From Calendula officinalis (lineage: Eukaryota; Streptophyta; Magnoliopsida; Asterales; Asteraceae): DNA of 64,000 bases. The DNA is taken from the NCBI GenBank assembly GCA_963853835.1, contig OY970830.1, positions 39,765,966-39,829,965 of the forward strand. Reading direction: 5' to 3'. This document shows positions 1 to 12,374 of the stretch, in pieces (the stretch's first letter is position 1; every line of letters starts with the position of its first letter). The translations under genes and the position numbers were made by a program. The notes below the pieces were generated by a model. That model worked only from the letters and a program-made list of their open reading frames with translations, was not told where the DNA came from and did not search any database.

Positions 1-307
1 TATCCTTTAATTTTCAAGTAAAATTAAAAATATTTTCACAAGAAAATAAGCATATGTCGGTGCTACTCATAAGAAGCATGTGTCTGCCATTCACTTATAA
101 TATCAGCAAAAAAAGCAGTACAAACTTGAAAGTCTCAAAATTATTTAGATTATTAGGGATCACAAATGCCAACTTAATTTAATAAATAAAGCTCATTTTT
201 TTAATTGGAATCATCAAAGCCAATTGATTTATAAGCTAAATACAAATTAATAATTCAGTGATATGTTCAAGCTAGTCTTTAATTTATTATTTTTAATTTT
301 GAGGAAC

Positions 308-740
308 AAAGACCATTGATCAATAATAATTAATGGTGAAGATTAATCACATATTTTATATATAGAGGGTTATATTGGTCATTTGACACTCACGTAATTT
401 ATTTTATTTTTTATTATTTTATTGATTTTTAATTTTAATGTTTTCGTTAAAAATATATAATTTGATAATCACATATGAGTATATACTTGATCACATCTAA
501 TTGTATATGGAAAACATCACATTTGATTGTATATTTGATCTATACAATCACATGTGGTTATATGAAAACATGACATGTCATAACATTGTTTTGTTTTAAG
601 TAAAAAATAATAATAAAAAAGTATTTGGATAAAAATTTATGTGGGTGTCAAATGACCAGTATATCCCTCCATATATAAAATATAAGATTAATTTTGATCA
701 TATTATGATTGATTAATAGTTGAGATTTATCCCTTAAGAC
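308..740. repeat. AT-rich foldback MITE-like element, copy 1
   Basis: The two ends are inverted copies of each other. The left end reads cattgatcaataataatta and leads into a TATATATAGAGGG block; the right end carries the complement (CCCTCCATATATA, then TTGATCATATTATGATTGATTAATAG). Inside are several ATCACAT(A/G)TG words. A second copy with the same ends lies at 15383-15755. There is no coding potential. Exact termini and TSD could not be fixed. Confidence 0.6.
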
Positions 741-827
741 TTCAAAAAAATTAAAGACTTTAAACAATTTTCTAATAATCAAAATTAATTATTTAAAAAA
801 TATTAAATACATTATAATTATAATATT

Positions 828-1116
828 GTGAATCCTAAAATGAGCAATCAATCCATAGTTTGATCCATTAATGATGATACTAGATGAAACTTGAAGAAGA
901 AGAGGGCTTTTAGAGAGAGAAAGTAGAGAGAAGGGAGAGAACAATTGCTATGGATAATTGTGATTAGTTTGGCAAAAGTTACAATTTGGGATTACATCTT
1001 TGGTTTATATACCATCTCCGTAATTGTCTAATTAGTCCTAAGACTAACCATAAACTAATATACAATGTTACATAACTACCCCTAGACTATTGGTTACAAC
1101 AAAATATGTCCCAACA
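828..1116 (-). repeat. 3' LTR of the copia-type element
   Basis: Starts TGTGAATCCTAAAATGAGC and ends GTCCCAACA (plus-strand view). It matches 8828-9119 over its whole length with scattered substitutions and a small indel. Flanked on the outside by AATAT. Confidence 0.9.
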
Positions 1117-1128
1117 ATCTCCCCCTTT
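1117..1128 (-). other. Polypurine tract of the copia-type element
   Basis: Directly inside the 3' LTR; on the minus strand it reads AAAGGGGGAGAT. This is where plus-strand synthesis would start. Confidence 0.8.
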
Positions 1129-4100
1129 GTAACAATAGTCTGGGAAGCGTATCTTCGAAGTCTTCATCTTTAGCAAAAGCTGAACCTTATAGATTTTTCG
1201 TTTATATAGTTCCGTATCAAGATCAGTTAGAGCTTTCTTTGGATGTGAAAAATGAATACTTCTCGTAGCTTTGCAACCAACAAGATGTATTTTGAAGACT
1301 TTTGACTGAAGATACATATTGATCGACTAAAAATAAGACCCATAATGATAGAGAGATTAACAGCGGAAGTCTTTTCTTGGAGTTGTGGCTTTATGTCGAT
1401 CTGTTGTTCTTGATAATTGTTGTTGAGGTAAAATGTTGATAAATTTTACGCTCTCCCTCAAGCAAACAATTAATTCTTCAGGGGAGTTGGATTAAACGTT
1501 TTGATTTTTACTCTCCGGTGAACGAATTACCAAGTTCAACTACGGAATTTGTTTGATAACTTCGTTCGATCTTTGGTTTCTTGTTTACTCCCCCTCAAAT
1601 GGTGCATATATCTTATTAATGTGGAGTAAACTGGGCTAACGCATCGATAATCTCCATAATATTGTAAGAAACTCCTAAGTTTATTCCCGCAGATTGAGCT
1701 TTAGAAGATTTTTTCTCTGAAAGTATCAATTCTTTATAAAAAGAATTTCTTTAATGTATCTTCCCCCCCTCATGATAAATAAGATTTATCTAATTCATCA
1801 TGTAAAATGTGAAGTTCTGCGAGTTGAAATTAGGAAGAATCTTCGCTTTAAGGAAATAAATAAGTTGAGTATGACGATGTCCCTTTGATGAAAATGTGTT
1901 GAATAATGATTATACATTTTTTGTAATAATCAATATATAACACATTTTATCATTAAAACCATTGAAATCTTCTTCTTTAGTAAAAGCTGGAGCTGATTGA
2001 TAAATCGTTGAGCAGTTATGTTGAAGAATCAGCTCCAGTTTTTGATGATCGGTGATGACAATACTTTTAATTGGCTTTTCAACCAATAAAAAGTATTTCG
2101 GAAGACTTTAAGTAATTCGACGAAATGTAGACCCATAGATTGAGAAGTCGGGAGCGGAAGTCTTTTCTTGAAGTTGTGGCTTTGTCGATTGTGATCCTTG
2201 ATAATTGTTGTTAGGGTAAAATGTTGATAAAGTGTACGCTCCCCCTCAAACAGACAATTATTTCCTAACGGGAGTTGGATTTAGATGAATTGATGTTTAC
2301 TCCCCCGTTAAATCTTATTCCTCCTTAACCTGTGCATATCGAAAATCTCCTTAATATTCTGCACCTCATGATGAACAACATGTATCTGAATCATCATGTA
2401 ATATGTGAAGACCCGCGAGGTGGAATGAGGAAGAATTTTTGAAGCACATTGATAAACATGTGTTGAATAATGATATATTCATATTTTGAATGAATCAATA
2501 TATAACACATGTTACCAGTTAGACCCAGATCGTAGTTGATAAACATCTGACGTCTATGAGATGGTTTATGGTGTAGGAATGCGGTCTAATATTTTATCAT
2601 TTAATTCTAGTTGACTATTGTTGATGACATGAAAGAATTCGATCGTTCATTTATCATTTTAGCGTTTGACCGATATTGATGATGTTGGAGTGAGGTCATC
2701 CATTCCTTGCACCATTTTCCAGTAGGGTAACCCGGGATCACATAGATTGCCCGTTAACACAACACTTACAGAAAATGTGTGACCTCCGTTCAGTGTTGGC
2801 TTTGATGTTAGCACTGGTAGGATTTCCATTCAATCATCGTGGAATACCAATATTATTTGGTATCACTATGAATGTTCCGAAAATATCACAAAGATATGCT
2901 TGGTAGTATGCCTGTGTCCTAGAGATATTTAATTCAGTTCTAGACTCTATACGTGGACAAATGAAGGCGAGGACTGGAGGTGGGTCCTCTTTTTCAATAT
3001 CAACAAACTCCAAATGAGACATCGATAGTGTACGTGGTAATCTCCGTGATTTATGAAACAAGTACTTTTTGTACTTGAGTGGCTAGTGGGGTTGTACATT
3101 GCATCACTGAGTCCATGATGACTTTATCAGAAAGCAACATATGCAGTCTGATAGAGATGTGGCTACCCGGATTTTGTTCGGTTTAGGAAGGGTTTTTCAT
3201 TTTCTTTAACCCTGTCACACACTCCTCACTTAAGCTCACTTTTTAATTTTTCAACCACTCCCTCGTTTTATTTTACCATGTGATTAGCTAATTTGTACCC
3301 CATACATCTTACCCCCTCTCAATTTTTTATCTCAGCGCACCCCAATCAAGATCCCATGATCCTTGATTCTGCTCACCTAGACCTAGGGACCCTCACTTTT
3401 TAGTTCCTATATTGTCGGTGGCTCCGGGGAAGATCATGCTGGTTATAGCAGATCATAGGAGTTATTTGAGAGTGGACTTTAATGGTCATGTACAATTTAA
3501 TCAGCTTTTTAAGATGTTACATTTTAACAGTGGTTCACATGGATTTTATACCGGAATTTTATGTGTTTCTGGTATAAGTTGTTGCCTGAATGATTAATGA
3601 AGTTAAGGCACAACAACTTGATCTTCTGGGTAACACCAGACTCACATAGAGTATCCGTTTGCACACGGTATGAATCGGTAGTCGTTTGCATAACCTTTGA
3701 TTCAAATGTGTGACCTGCGTTTAGAGTTGGCGCGATTTTAGCTCTAGCAGGATTTCCACTCAATCCTCGTGAAACATCAGATTGTGATGTCACTATGAGT
3801 GTTCCGATGGATTCACAGAGATCCATTTAGCAGTGTATGTGTCCTAAATTGGAAATATTTATCGGTGAGATCTAGACACTTTGTGCATTCAATTGAGACG
3901 TAACCCGGGGCAGGAGGTTAATGATTTCAATATCAACAGACTCCGAATGAGCAGTCGATAGATTATGTGCTATGTCCCCTGATGAAATGAAACAAATTCC
4001 TTTTAAGAGGAATTTGAGTGGTTGGTGGTGGTGTGCATTTGCTTTACTCGGCCAGTAAAGTCTAGTGAAACATTCAACATATGAATGATCACCTTTTTGT

Positions 4101-5008
4101 ATGGTTGCCCGGTTCGTTCACTGTTTGGATGCACTCAAAGGTGTGTTTTCTTTAAGTTATCATGTTTTCACATCACCTTGCACTCACCTAAATCTATACC
4201 CTAGACTTATACCCTCGCATTTACCAACGGCTGATAAATATTTCCCTGGGAAGGTAGAGCCGGTTTTGGCAAAACCATGGGAAGGTAAGTCTTTCGAAGT
4301 AGTAAATAACGAGAATTAAAAGAATTTGTTATAAACAGATGCTATCTTTACTATGGATCTAGTAAAGATATCGTTTACGGATATTACAACGACTTATAAT
4401 TAACGTTACAAACATAAAACGTTTTTGATTTGGGTACTTCTGTTTTGAATTTAGATTTTTCTCCCCCTAGAAATACTAATTCTCCCCCTAAAATTAATAT
4501 TTCTCCCCCTCGACAAAACAAAGATATGAATAAGTTTTGAGTTTTGAACTGGTACCTTGAACATCGTCGGAGGGTTCGAGAAGAGTATTTGCGGTTAATA
4601 TTGATTGAGAAATGTGCATTCTTTTGATGAGCGGGTTCTGAATCTGTTTTGATCAGAAGCCATTGTCCGTTGAATACCGGGTTTCAAGCTGAAGTACTTG
4701 GAAGCCATTTCATTGAAGAGCGGGTTATACACTGAAGTATGTATAAGCCATACTGGTGAAATGCGAGTTATACACTGAAATGTGTATAAGTCATCTGTTG
4801 TGGCGCGAGTTATACACTGATGTGTGTATAAGTCATTATCCGTTGAAACGCGAGTTATACACTGAATTGTGTATAAGTCAATTTTCGACTCCAAACACCT
4901 TGCTGGTAATTTTACATAAAACAATTAAAGCATGTTTGGTACCTAATTATGTATGGGTCCTATACGATTAGTGACAGATGTTTTATGTAGAATTGTTTTA
5001 TGATCAAT
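1129..5008 (-). other. Non-coding internal region of the copia-type element with repeated polypurine tracts
   Basis: No reading frame here resembles a protein. Instead there are repeated CTCCCCCT motifs (GGGGGAG on the element's sense strand), for example near 1583, 1765, 2231, 4461, 4482 and 4504. Two internal duplications are visible: the stretch at about 1360-1460 (gaagtcttttcttggagttg) recurs at about 2155-2245, and the stretch at about 2770-3080 (GTGTGACCTCCGTTCAG onwards) recurs in diverged form at about 3700-4010. The position, between gag and the 3' LTR, is where pol would be expected in a full element. Confidence 0.6.
4625..4885. repeat. Tandem repeat, unit about 43 bp
   Basis: At least four units built on GAGTTATACACTGAA, then TGTGTATAAGTCAT, at about 4722, 4766, 4808 and 4850, with more diverged units to the left. 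It lies inside the copia-type element. Short reading frames across it are an artefact of the repeat. Confidence 0.8.
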
Positions 5009-7647
5009 TTAGAGCTTTGGAGAACTGCAAGGAGGCAGTTCAGAGGTTTTGGATTTGACGACCCATTTTAAAGATTTCTCAGAGGATTGGATAATCCAGT
5101 GAGATTTTTCATTTTTGATCCAAGTGTATTTTACAAATATTGAAGATTTTGTCGCTTTTTTGTTGTCTCTGTTTGAGGAACCTGAAGACTTTGGCTTAGG
5201 TGCGGCATTTCCTCGAAAGACTTGGCGACGAGTAGACGAATGTTTATTAGAGTTTGGTGGAGTTTTGGAAGAACTCTTCGTCTGTTTGGAGGCATGTGAA
5301 GATGAACCTTTTTGATTAGGTTTGTGTGGACGAGAGACAGATTTCTTGCATGGTTGTGGAAAACATGTTTTGCATGATTTTATAATTTTACCAGATTGAT
5401 GGAAAACATTGATTTTTAAACCACATGGAGCATTTAGCTTAACAAAAAATCGATCATCAGTTTGAGAAATTTGTTTCTTTGTAAGTTTATCATACAGTCT
5501 CTTTTTACCAAATTCATCATGTTTAAAGAACACAGTATCATAATCAGGTGAGTAATTTACAGGACGATAAACAGAAGCATCATACACTGTTCCAAACGCA
5601 ATTTCCGGAGGTGTAAAATTTTTGGAGTTGTTACAATTAATTTTAACAGTGGACGAAGAAACAGAAGACGTATATGGTCTAGACTTCTTAAGCTCGCAAG
5701 GTTTTTTAAGCGTACTAGACTTAGACAAACTCGGCTTCTTGGACTGCACATCTCCTTTGACTCCATTGGGCTTGGGCTCTTTGCTCTGAGGCTCTAATTT
5801 TCTAAATGGGACGTTTAAGGCTGGTGAATTAGAGGTTCTTCTCAAAATAATTGGTACTGGATTAACATGTGCCGGTCCTATTAATGAAGATTTAGAATTT
5901 TGAAATAAACATTTTTATCAGTTTTATGTTTTAATTCTAAAATGGTGTTCTCTAATTTATGGATCTTAGTTTGAAGACCTTCCTTTTCTGTATCAAAAGC
6001 TTTGTGGGTTTCATCAATTTCAGATTCAAGTTGGACTATTTTCTTTTCTAAAATCAGTGGTGGAACATAAAGTTTGGGTTTGATGGTTTGTTTTAAAACT
6101 TCATTATCTGTAATGGAAAATTCTGCTGGAGTGATAATTGGAAAATATTCATCATGTTCAAATTTTGTTTTCTTCTTTTCATATGTGGAGTTTAGTGCAG
6201 AATAGTTGAAGCTGATTTGAGCATATTCTTGCTTTTCTCTGTTGAACTTCTCAATTTCTGCTTCTTCGTCTGGTATATGAAGAAAGCTTTGCCAGATTCC
6301 CAATTTCATGTAATCGTAGTTGTACAGTGTAGGAAGAACATCAACAACTTTTTCTAGATAACGAGTATTTTCTGCTCCGAGACCCACTTTTGATTTGTAA
6401 GATCTGAACTCTTTTGGTTCATTGAACTTGATCGTCTGTTCTGTATGACCGGCTTTAACAATCGTCTGCTCCAGTTTAGTGATGTGTTCTTCAACATTTT
6501 CCTTTTTGACAGTAAGATTGTGTATTGTGGCTGATTGTTCATCGATTTTCCTTTTAAAACTATTGGTTATATCTTTGATTTGTGCATTTAAATTTTGAAT
6601 TTCGATGTCAGCCGTCTTCAACTGATCTTGTAGTCTTTCATCTTGACTTCTACGGCTTTTACCCAAGTTCGCTCTCTATTTAATTGAATAGCTACGTCAT
6701 TGAGTAGCTTCTTGGAGTCGTCGTTCTCACTTGACACCGTTTTCATGTTCTTAAGATTTGAAATTTCAGTATCTTTATCATAGATCATTTTATGTAATTG
6801 GTTGACCTCACTGGTGTGTGCAGCATAAAAGGTTGACAACTGATTTTGTAGCTCTTCAGTTTGTTTTTTAAAAGAGTTATTTTTAGTTACTTGGGGGAGA
6901 ATTGATTCAAGTTGATTACGAAATGTGTCATTTTCTACTTTTAGGTGCTTGATTTGTGCAATTGAAGTATTATTTGTGTTTACTTGTTGCTGTAGACTTT
7001 CTTTTAATTCAGATATTTTAAATTGAAACACAGATTGTGACGTAGACAACTGATTTTGTAATTCTTTGTTTAATTGTTCAATGGTATGCATTTGTGTTAA
7101 CTGAAGAGAACATTGACTTAGATCTTTTAAAAATTGTGTCTTTTCAGTTTTTAAATCTGTTATTTGTTTTGTCAATTGGGCTTTCTCGTTAATTTCAATC
7201 AAAATATTTTCATTAAACAAGGAATTTTTCTGATAAATCAGTATCTGAGTCAGATAGAGAAGAATCTAAAGAAGAAAAGTGTACCTCATTCTCATCATTT
7301 TCTGGAATGCCCAGATCAGTCCTCAGTCCAGTGGAAGTGTCAGAATTTGATAAAAGAGAACTGATTACCTCAATTTCTTTGTTGGCTTCTTCATTGAATC
7401 GATCAGAAACCTTTGCATTCTCTTCATCCTTAGGATCCGAATCTTCCATCCATTGAAGATCTTCAACTAATAACACTTGTTCAGTCTCAATTTGTTTAGC
7501 CATCAACATCTTTCGTTCATAATACTTTGAATCACGAACTGTAGTTGGCTTATCAGTTGAGATTGTAACAGATAGAACAAGATTAAAATTTGATGAAGAT
7601 TTCAGATTAAGTATAGCTGGTGCAGATTCTTCTACTTTTTCTTCCAA
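5009..7647 (-). pseudogene. Broken coiled-coil gag-like reading frame of the copia-type element
   Basis: Four overlapping minus-strand reading frames (7213-7647, 6618-7220, 5881-6666 and 5009-5845) follow each other in a consistent order and read as one disrupted protein of roughly 870 residues. Parts 2 and 3 are long amphipathic coiled coil, rich in Gln, Lys, Glu and Leu with repeated LQNQLST segments. Part 4 is basic and Ser/Lys-rich and ends in a Trp-containing tail. The breaks are single-base frame changes, at least two of them at A runs (near 7218 and 5895). I see no CCHC zinc knuckle and no pol motif. The position just after the PBS and leader argues for a gag-type structural protein; the family cannot be named with certainty. 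Length and coiled-coil content fit the large Gag of some copia lineages. Confidence 0.55.
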
Positions 7648-7789
7648 TTTAGCAGATGCATTATACTGATGATGTTATGATTTAAGAATTGCAGGATTAT
7701 CTCTTGAAGCCATTTCAGAGTTGTTACCGGGTTTGAGTAAACAAGTTGAACAGGTTCTCGAATAGGACAAGTTCTCGGGTTTTAAAGGT

Positions 7790-8335
7790 TCTCGGGTCGA
7801 GAAAGATTTCCGGGTCGATAAAGTCTTCGAGTTTGAGATATCTTGGGGTTTGAGACAAATTTTTGAGCTTGAGACAAATTTTTGGTGTGAGATATCTCGG
7901 GGTTGAGACAAATTTTTGGTGTGAGATATCTTAGGGTCTTGAGACAAAAAAATTTTGGTGTGAGATATCTCAGGTCTTGAGATAAATTTTTGGTGTGAGA
8001 TATCTCAGGGTCTTGAGACAAATTTTTTGGTGTGAGATATGTCAGGGTCTTGAGACAAATTTTTTGGTGTGAGATATTTCAGGGTCTTGAGACAAAATTT
8101 TGGTGTGAGATATCTCAGGGTCTTGAGACAAATTTTTGGTGTGAGATATCTCAGGGTCTTGAGACAAATTTTTGGTGTGAGATATCTCAGGGTGTGGGAT
8201 ATCTCAGATTTGGGTGTGAGATATCACAGACTTGAGACAAGTTGTGGGCTTGAGATATCAAAGGCTTGAGACAACTTGTGGGTATGAGATATCTTTTAGT
8301 TTGAGACAACTTATGTCCTTGAGATATCTCATAGT
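7790..8335. repeat. Tandem repeat, unit about 36 bp, in the element leader
   Basis: More than ten units of GAGATATCTCAGGGTCTTGA followed by GACAAATTTTTGGTGT. The central units are nearly identical; those at both ends are diverged. Each unit contains GAGATATCTC, a 10-bp palindrome. The array sits between the PBS and the gag-like frame, in the transcribed leader of the copia-type element. Reading frames through it, on either strand, are repeat artefacts. Confidence 0.9.
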
Positions 8336-8813
8336 GTTCATCAATTTGTTCTTGATGTTATGAGTTTTGACATAACAGTACCCAAACATAAACCCAAAAT
8401 CACACCATTTTGATCATATCTCCCTCAATATTTGACCAATTGAGTGATTCTTTTTGCAAACTATTCTAATTTTGTTTTACATCAATCCTTTCCAATCATT
8501 TCATTCAAAAACTAAACCAATCAACCCTTATTTTCGATTTTTAAAGAAGAAAAACTTGAAAACTCAAGCTTTAATGAGGTTTTCACTAAAATCATTGATT
8601 CATGCTCAAAAGTGGTTGGAATTGATTGAAATTTGATCCTAAACTTAATAAAATCAATAGGAGAACAAGTTTTATCCATAAAAACACACAAAACTACCTC
8701 AAATTCGAATTTTGAATTTTGAGCCCTTTTTCTTCAAAAACTTCAAAAACCCATTTAATCTTCACTTATTGAATGCAAACTATGATTGTGGATCGATTTA
8801 TGAGTGAAATTAT

Positions 8814-8825
8814 GCTCTGATACCA
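8814..8825 (-). other. Primer-binding site (initiator tRNA-Met) of the copia-type element
   Basis: On the minus strand this reads TGGTATCAGAGC, two bases inside the 5' LTR end. This is the classic plant PBS complementary to the 3' end of initiator tRNA-Met, and it fixes the element's orientation as minus. Confidence 0.9.
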
Positions 8826-8827
8826 AT

Positions 8828-9119
8828 TGTGAATCCTAAAATGAGCAATCAATCCATAGTTTGATCCATTAATGATGATTCTAGATGAAACTTGAAGAAG
8901 AAGAGTGCTTTTAGAGAGGGAAAGTAGAGAGAAGGGAGAGAACAATTGCTATGGATAATTGTGATTAGTTTGGCAAAAGTTACAATTAGGGATTACATCT
9001 TTGGTTTATATACCATCTCCCTAATTGTCTAATTAGTCCTAAGACTAATCCTAAATTAATATACAATGTTACATATAACTACCCCTAGACTATTGGTTAT
9101 AACAAAATATGACCCAACA
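8828..9119 (-). repeat. 5' LTR of the copia-type element
   Basis: Near-identical partner of 828-1116, with TG...CA ends and the outer target duplication AATAT at 9120-9124. Confidence 0.9.
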
Positions 9120-9560
9120 AATATTAATAGAGTTAGGTACAAAGTTGGTTATTTTAACACTAGATATTGCAATAGGAAATTCCTCTCTTAAATAAACCCT
9201 TAACAGTATAACTGACGCATTTTCGCGACGCATTATTGTACCAATTTGGTCGTCTTCACTCAGTGATCACCATTAAAAAGTTTAACAAGGAAATAAGAAT
9301 AATCATCAATCCTAAACACGCATGACGCATCAGACTCCCTTGAGTTCATCAATCATACCTGTTTATAGCACATTACATTTCACTAGAAACATATCCATAA
9401 AAGCAAATACAAAGATATCACCATACATAATTAAACAACACCAAATTATAATATTTTACATCAAATGGCATCTCTTAAAATGCACATTACATTATTACAA
9501 GTACACCAAACAAGCATCATACTCCCTTCAGTTCACTAGTGATCACAAGATAATATGTCA
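9120..9560 (-). other. 3' flank of BURP gene 1
   Basis: No gene. The part from about 9395 to 9560 is closely related to 53068-53235, the equivalent flank of the second BURP gene, so it is the shared 3' UTR and downstream region of the duplicated gene. 9120-9390 shows nothing recognisable beyond the AATAT target duplication. Confidence 0.6.
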
Positions 9561-10763
9561 TTAGTAAGTTACCCAAACAAGATGATCTTCAGGTAGGATG
9601 TGACAAAGAGGAGTAGACCCCGGTTTCACTTTCAGAACCTTAAACACCATATCTTTCGGGTACAATTTTGCGGCGTATTTATGACAAACCGCAAATCCTT
9701 TAACCTTTGTACCATCTTCACCCACCAATGATACCGAATAAGCCCTTGTTGAGGCGGTTTTGTGACAATAGAAAACCGTATACGGGTATTTTAGATTGTG
9801 GCAAGCAACAAGTTTACCTGTGGCCACCTTATTTACGACTTCTATCGTGTACTTTTGTACCTGCGGGGTGGATTTAGTAGCGGTTACATCAGTCGATACC
9901 GCCTTAACATTTTTCCCCAAAGTTGATGCAATGAAATCCACCATGCTCTCTAGAGAAGTAGCACAATACTCGGTCTCTCCTTCCATGCCTTTCTCCTCAC
10001 ATTGGCTCATTGTGCTCTTCATTAATTGGGATGCTATCGAGTTAGGTTTGATGGAAAAACGAGTATAAATTTCGGGTAGGTTTTTTGACGAAAAGGGTAT
10101 TGTCTCGGGGACTTCTCGTGGCAATAAGGTTGATGATGGGTTGTTGGTAGCGAGAAATTGTAAGTTCAACTCGTGCCCTTGATACATGTCTTTTTCTAGC
10201 AAGAAATTCGGTGCAGTGTATCCATTTGCGTAGTATTTGAAATCTTTGCCGGTAGTTGCATATTTGGTGGCAGATTCACTAGTACTAGGTGGACCGTTAA
10301 TCACATCACCTTTATAACATAAACATATATATGAGTAATCAACATTAATCTTGTAACATTGGTAGTAATATAATTCACTTATGAAGATAAAAATAAAAAA
10401 TATTACACTTTATATGAAAGTTGTAAAATGAAATCTATGATCAGGCAGGCAACTCACCGTTATGTAGAAGCTCAGTAATTATTTTGGGCATGGGAGTGTT
10501 TGGCAACACAGATTTCCAATATGTTTCAGGAGCCACAGCTGCATTGCTCACAATCATTGACAACTGAAAATTAAGAGAAACAAACATTAATTAAATTAAT
10601 ACAGCGTACGTACAAGTACCGTTAGCACGTTTATGATCACACTGCATGCATGCTTGTACAAGACGAGTGAATCAAAGTTATGTTCACATAAAAAAGACTT
10701 TTTGAAAGGGTAGAAGCTAGATTTACTCACAGAAAGAAAGGCGATGATATGTAGAAACCCCAT
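9561..10763 (-). CDS. BURP-domain protein, gene 1 (three exons)
   Basis: Exons on the minus strand: 10763-10731 (11 codons), 10563-10458, and 10309-9561 with the stop. All junctions are GT-AG and phases join, giving about 295 residues. The N-terminus MGFLHIIAFLS plus the start of exon 2 forms a hydrophobic secretion signal that should end near the Ala-Ala-Val-Ala stretch, so the product is secreted or in the cell wall. The C-terminal two thirds is a BURP domain: it begins around NFLLEKDMYQG and carries the full signature CH-X10-CH-X25-CH-X25-CH, ending in CHILPEDHLVW. There are no long repeats between signal and domain, so it is nearer to short USP/RD22-type members than to PG1-beta. Family members are plant-specific and often stress- or seed-related; the role here is unknown. 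A TATA box lies 65 bp upstream. It is a paralogue of the gene at 53236-54545. Confidence 0.93.
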
Positions 10764-10827
10764 TAGTAATGAACACTAGAAGGAAAACTTGATGTGTTTT
10801 GTGACGAAGAACATTGGATTATGCTTG

Positions 10828-10836
10828 CTTTTATAG
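10828..10836 (-). promoter_or_regulatory. TATA box of BURP gene 1
   Basis: CTATAAAAG on the minus strand, about 65 bp upstream of the ATG at 10763, a normal distance for a short 5' UTR. The second BURP gene has no equivalent, because homology stops just above its ATG. Confidence 0.7.
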
Positions 10837-11290
10837 AGAATGGGGGTGCAATTTAACTGAAACCCCGGTATTTTTAAAACCCAATTAAATTGTCATGCAT
10901 GTACACCAGGAAATAGGAAGATAGTCGGTTGAAATGACCTGCTTAGATTGATGATCGTAACTTAGTTAGAACTGGCAGGTTAGATATAAAAATATGGTTA
11001 AACAGGCCAATCCAACCTGATGAAAAAAATGTTTTTTTAATTTTTTTAATAAAATAGACATGAATATTTTTGTACATGGCTTGGAACTGTAAGGCCCGCC
11101 CCAAAGGTACGTACCAAATTCGTTGGTTGCTTGCATGGAAATCGGCAGTACACTGATACCATTAGCACCGGCTCATCGGTGGAATGCGTCAGTGGAACTC
11201 TCCGGAAATCAGACGATATAAGAGACGAGTTCTTCCTACTTTCTGCGGTTATGACGAAGAAGGATGGGGTTGGGTTATAGATTTCTTTTA

Positions 11291-11602
11291 CTTCCTCCGT
11301 TTTAAAATAAGTGATACACTTTTCATTTTGGGGTGTTTCAAATTAAGTGATACACTTTGAGACTTTCCTTATTTGGTAAAATATAGTGGGACCCATACCC
11401 ACTAACTATCTCCTTTAATAAAATGAAATTACTCATTTACCCTTACTTTTACTTTTAAACATCATTAAAGTCACTTTAATCATAATATGTGGGACCCTTA
11501 CTTACTAACTATCTAATTTAATCTAATTTAACATTCATTACATTCTTTTGCCTCAAAAAACGTGAAAGCTAATTTGTATCACTTATTTTGAAACGGAGGA
11601 AG
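11291..11602. mobile_element. Stowaway-type MITE 1
   Basis: Terminal inverted repeats CTTCCTCCGTTTTAAAATAAG and its complement at the right end, flanked by TA on both sides. No coding potential. It is related in sequence to the element at 35158-35472 (both contain repeated AATAAGTGA(T/C)ACACTTT). Confidence 0.9.
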
Positions 11603-12177
11603 TAATTAACTTCTTTTCATATTTTAAATAATATATTTTTTTTACTTTTTAATGTGATATTATATAATTTTTAGTCTATTTTTCAAAGTTAATTTAATAT
11701 TTTTAATTAATGTAATGTTTATTTTATTAATACAATGTATTTATTTTGTAATAATTTTGTTTAATTAAAAAATGTTGATGTGGCAAAATCGATAAGTTAG
11801 GGATGAGATGATGCTAGCATAAGCTTCTGAGTTACTTGTTGGTGGGAAAGAAGAAGATGTGCCTCTGACGTGGCAAAACTATTTAGCTAGGATTCAGTTC
11901 ATCGTTGGGAGAGGCCTTAAATTTAGTTGAAAAATATTTTTTGTATTTCTTTTTTCGAAATTTTATAGTATTTATTATGTAATATTCTAATTTTTTTTGC
12001 ACTTTTACTCTATTTACATTTTTACTGCATCACACTTATCCAACATTACTGGCATCTGATTCAACCGGTTGACTCATCAAATCTGACAGTATTTAAAGCA
12101 TTGTCGGGTTCAAAGAAGAACATTAGATGTTGCTGCTTTTACATAAAAGCAGGTTGAATTTAACTGGAAAATAATTA

Positions 12178-12374
12178 CTCCCTCCGTCCAAAATTTATTG
12201 TCCATTTGGAAAACACACACAGTTTAAGGAAAGTACATTAATTACATTATGTCACCAATAAAATTTTCTCTTCCCCACTTAAATATTTTTTGATTAGTTG
12301 AAACTTAAGAGTAGACAGTCATTCTGGAACAAACCAATATAGAAATGTAGACAATAAAAATGGGATGGAGGGAG
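12178..12374. mobile_element. Stowaway-type MITE 2
   Basis: CTCCCTCCGTCC at the left and its partner (GGATGGAGGGAG) at the right, with TA target duplications at 12176-12177 and 12375-12376. About 197 bp, non-coding; a different subfamily from MITE 1. Confidence 0.9.

Larger units (their letters stand above)
828..9119 (-). mobile_element. Non-autonomous Ty1/copia-type LTR retrotransposon
   Basis: A complete element by structure: two LTRs of about 290 bp (TGTGAATCC...CCCAACA), a 5-bp target duplication AATAT at 823-827 and 9120-9124, a minus-strand primer-binding site matching the initiator tRNA-Met 3' end, and a polypurine tract next to the 3' LTR. In sense order (right to left) it holds the 5' LTR, PBS, a leader with a 36-bp tandem repeat, a broken coiled-coil gag-like region, then about 3.9 kb of non-coding DNA with many polypurine tracts, then the 3' LTR. 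No protease, integrase, reverse transcriptase or RNase H can be read, so it must have moved using another element's enzymes. Short LTRs ending in CCAACA and a GGGGGAGATTGTTGGG-type PPT/LTR junction point to copia; the multiple PPTs and coiled-coil gag recall Sireviruses, which is inference. Confidence 0.85.

Noticed and set aside
7675..8269. Several reading frames on both strands of repetitive sequence (about 66-90 residues)
   Set aside because: They follow the 36-bp tandem repeat, whose length is a multiple of three, so all frames stay open; no protein-like composition.
7790..8335. CRISPR-like array
   Set aside because: Regular repeats, but the spacers are part of the repeat unit, and this is a plant nuclear sequence.
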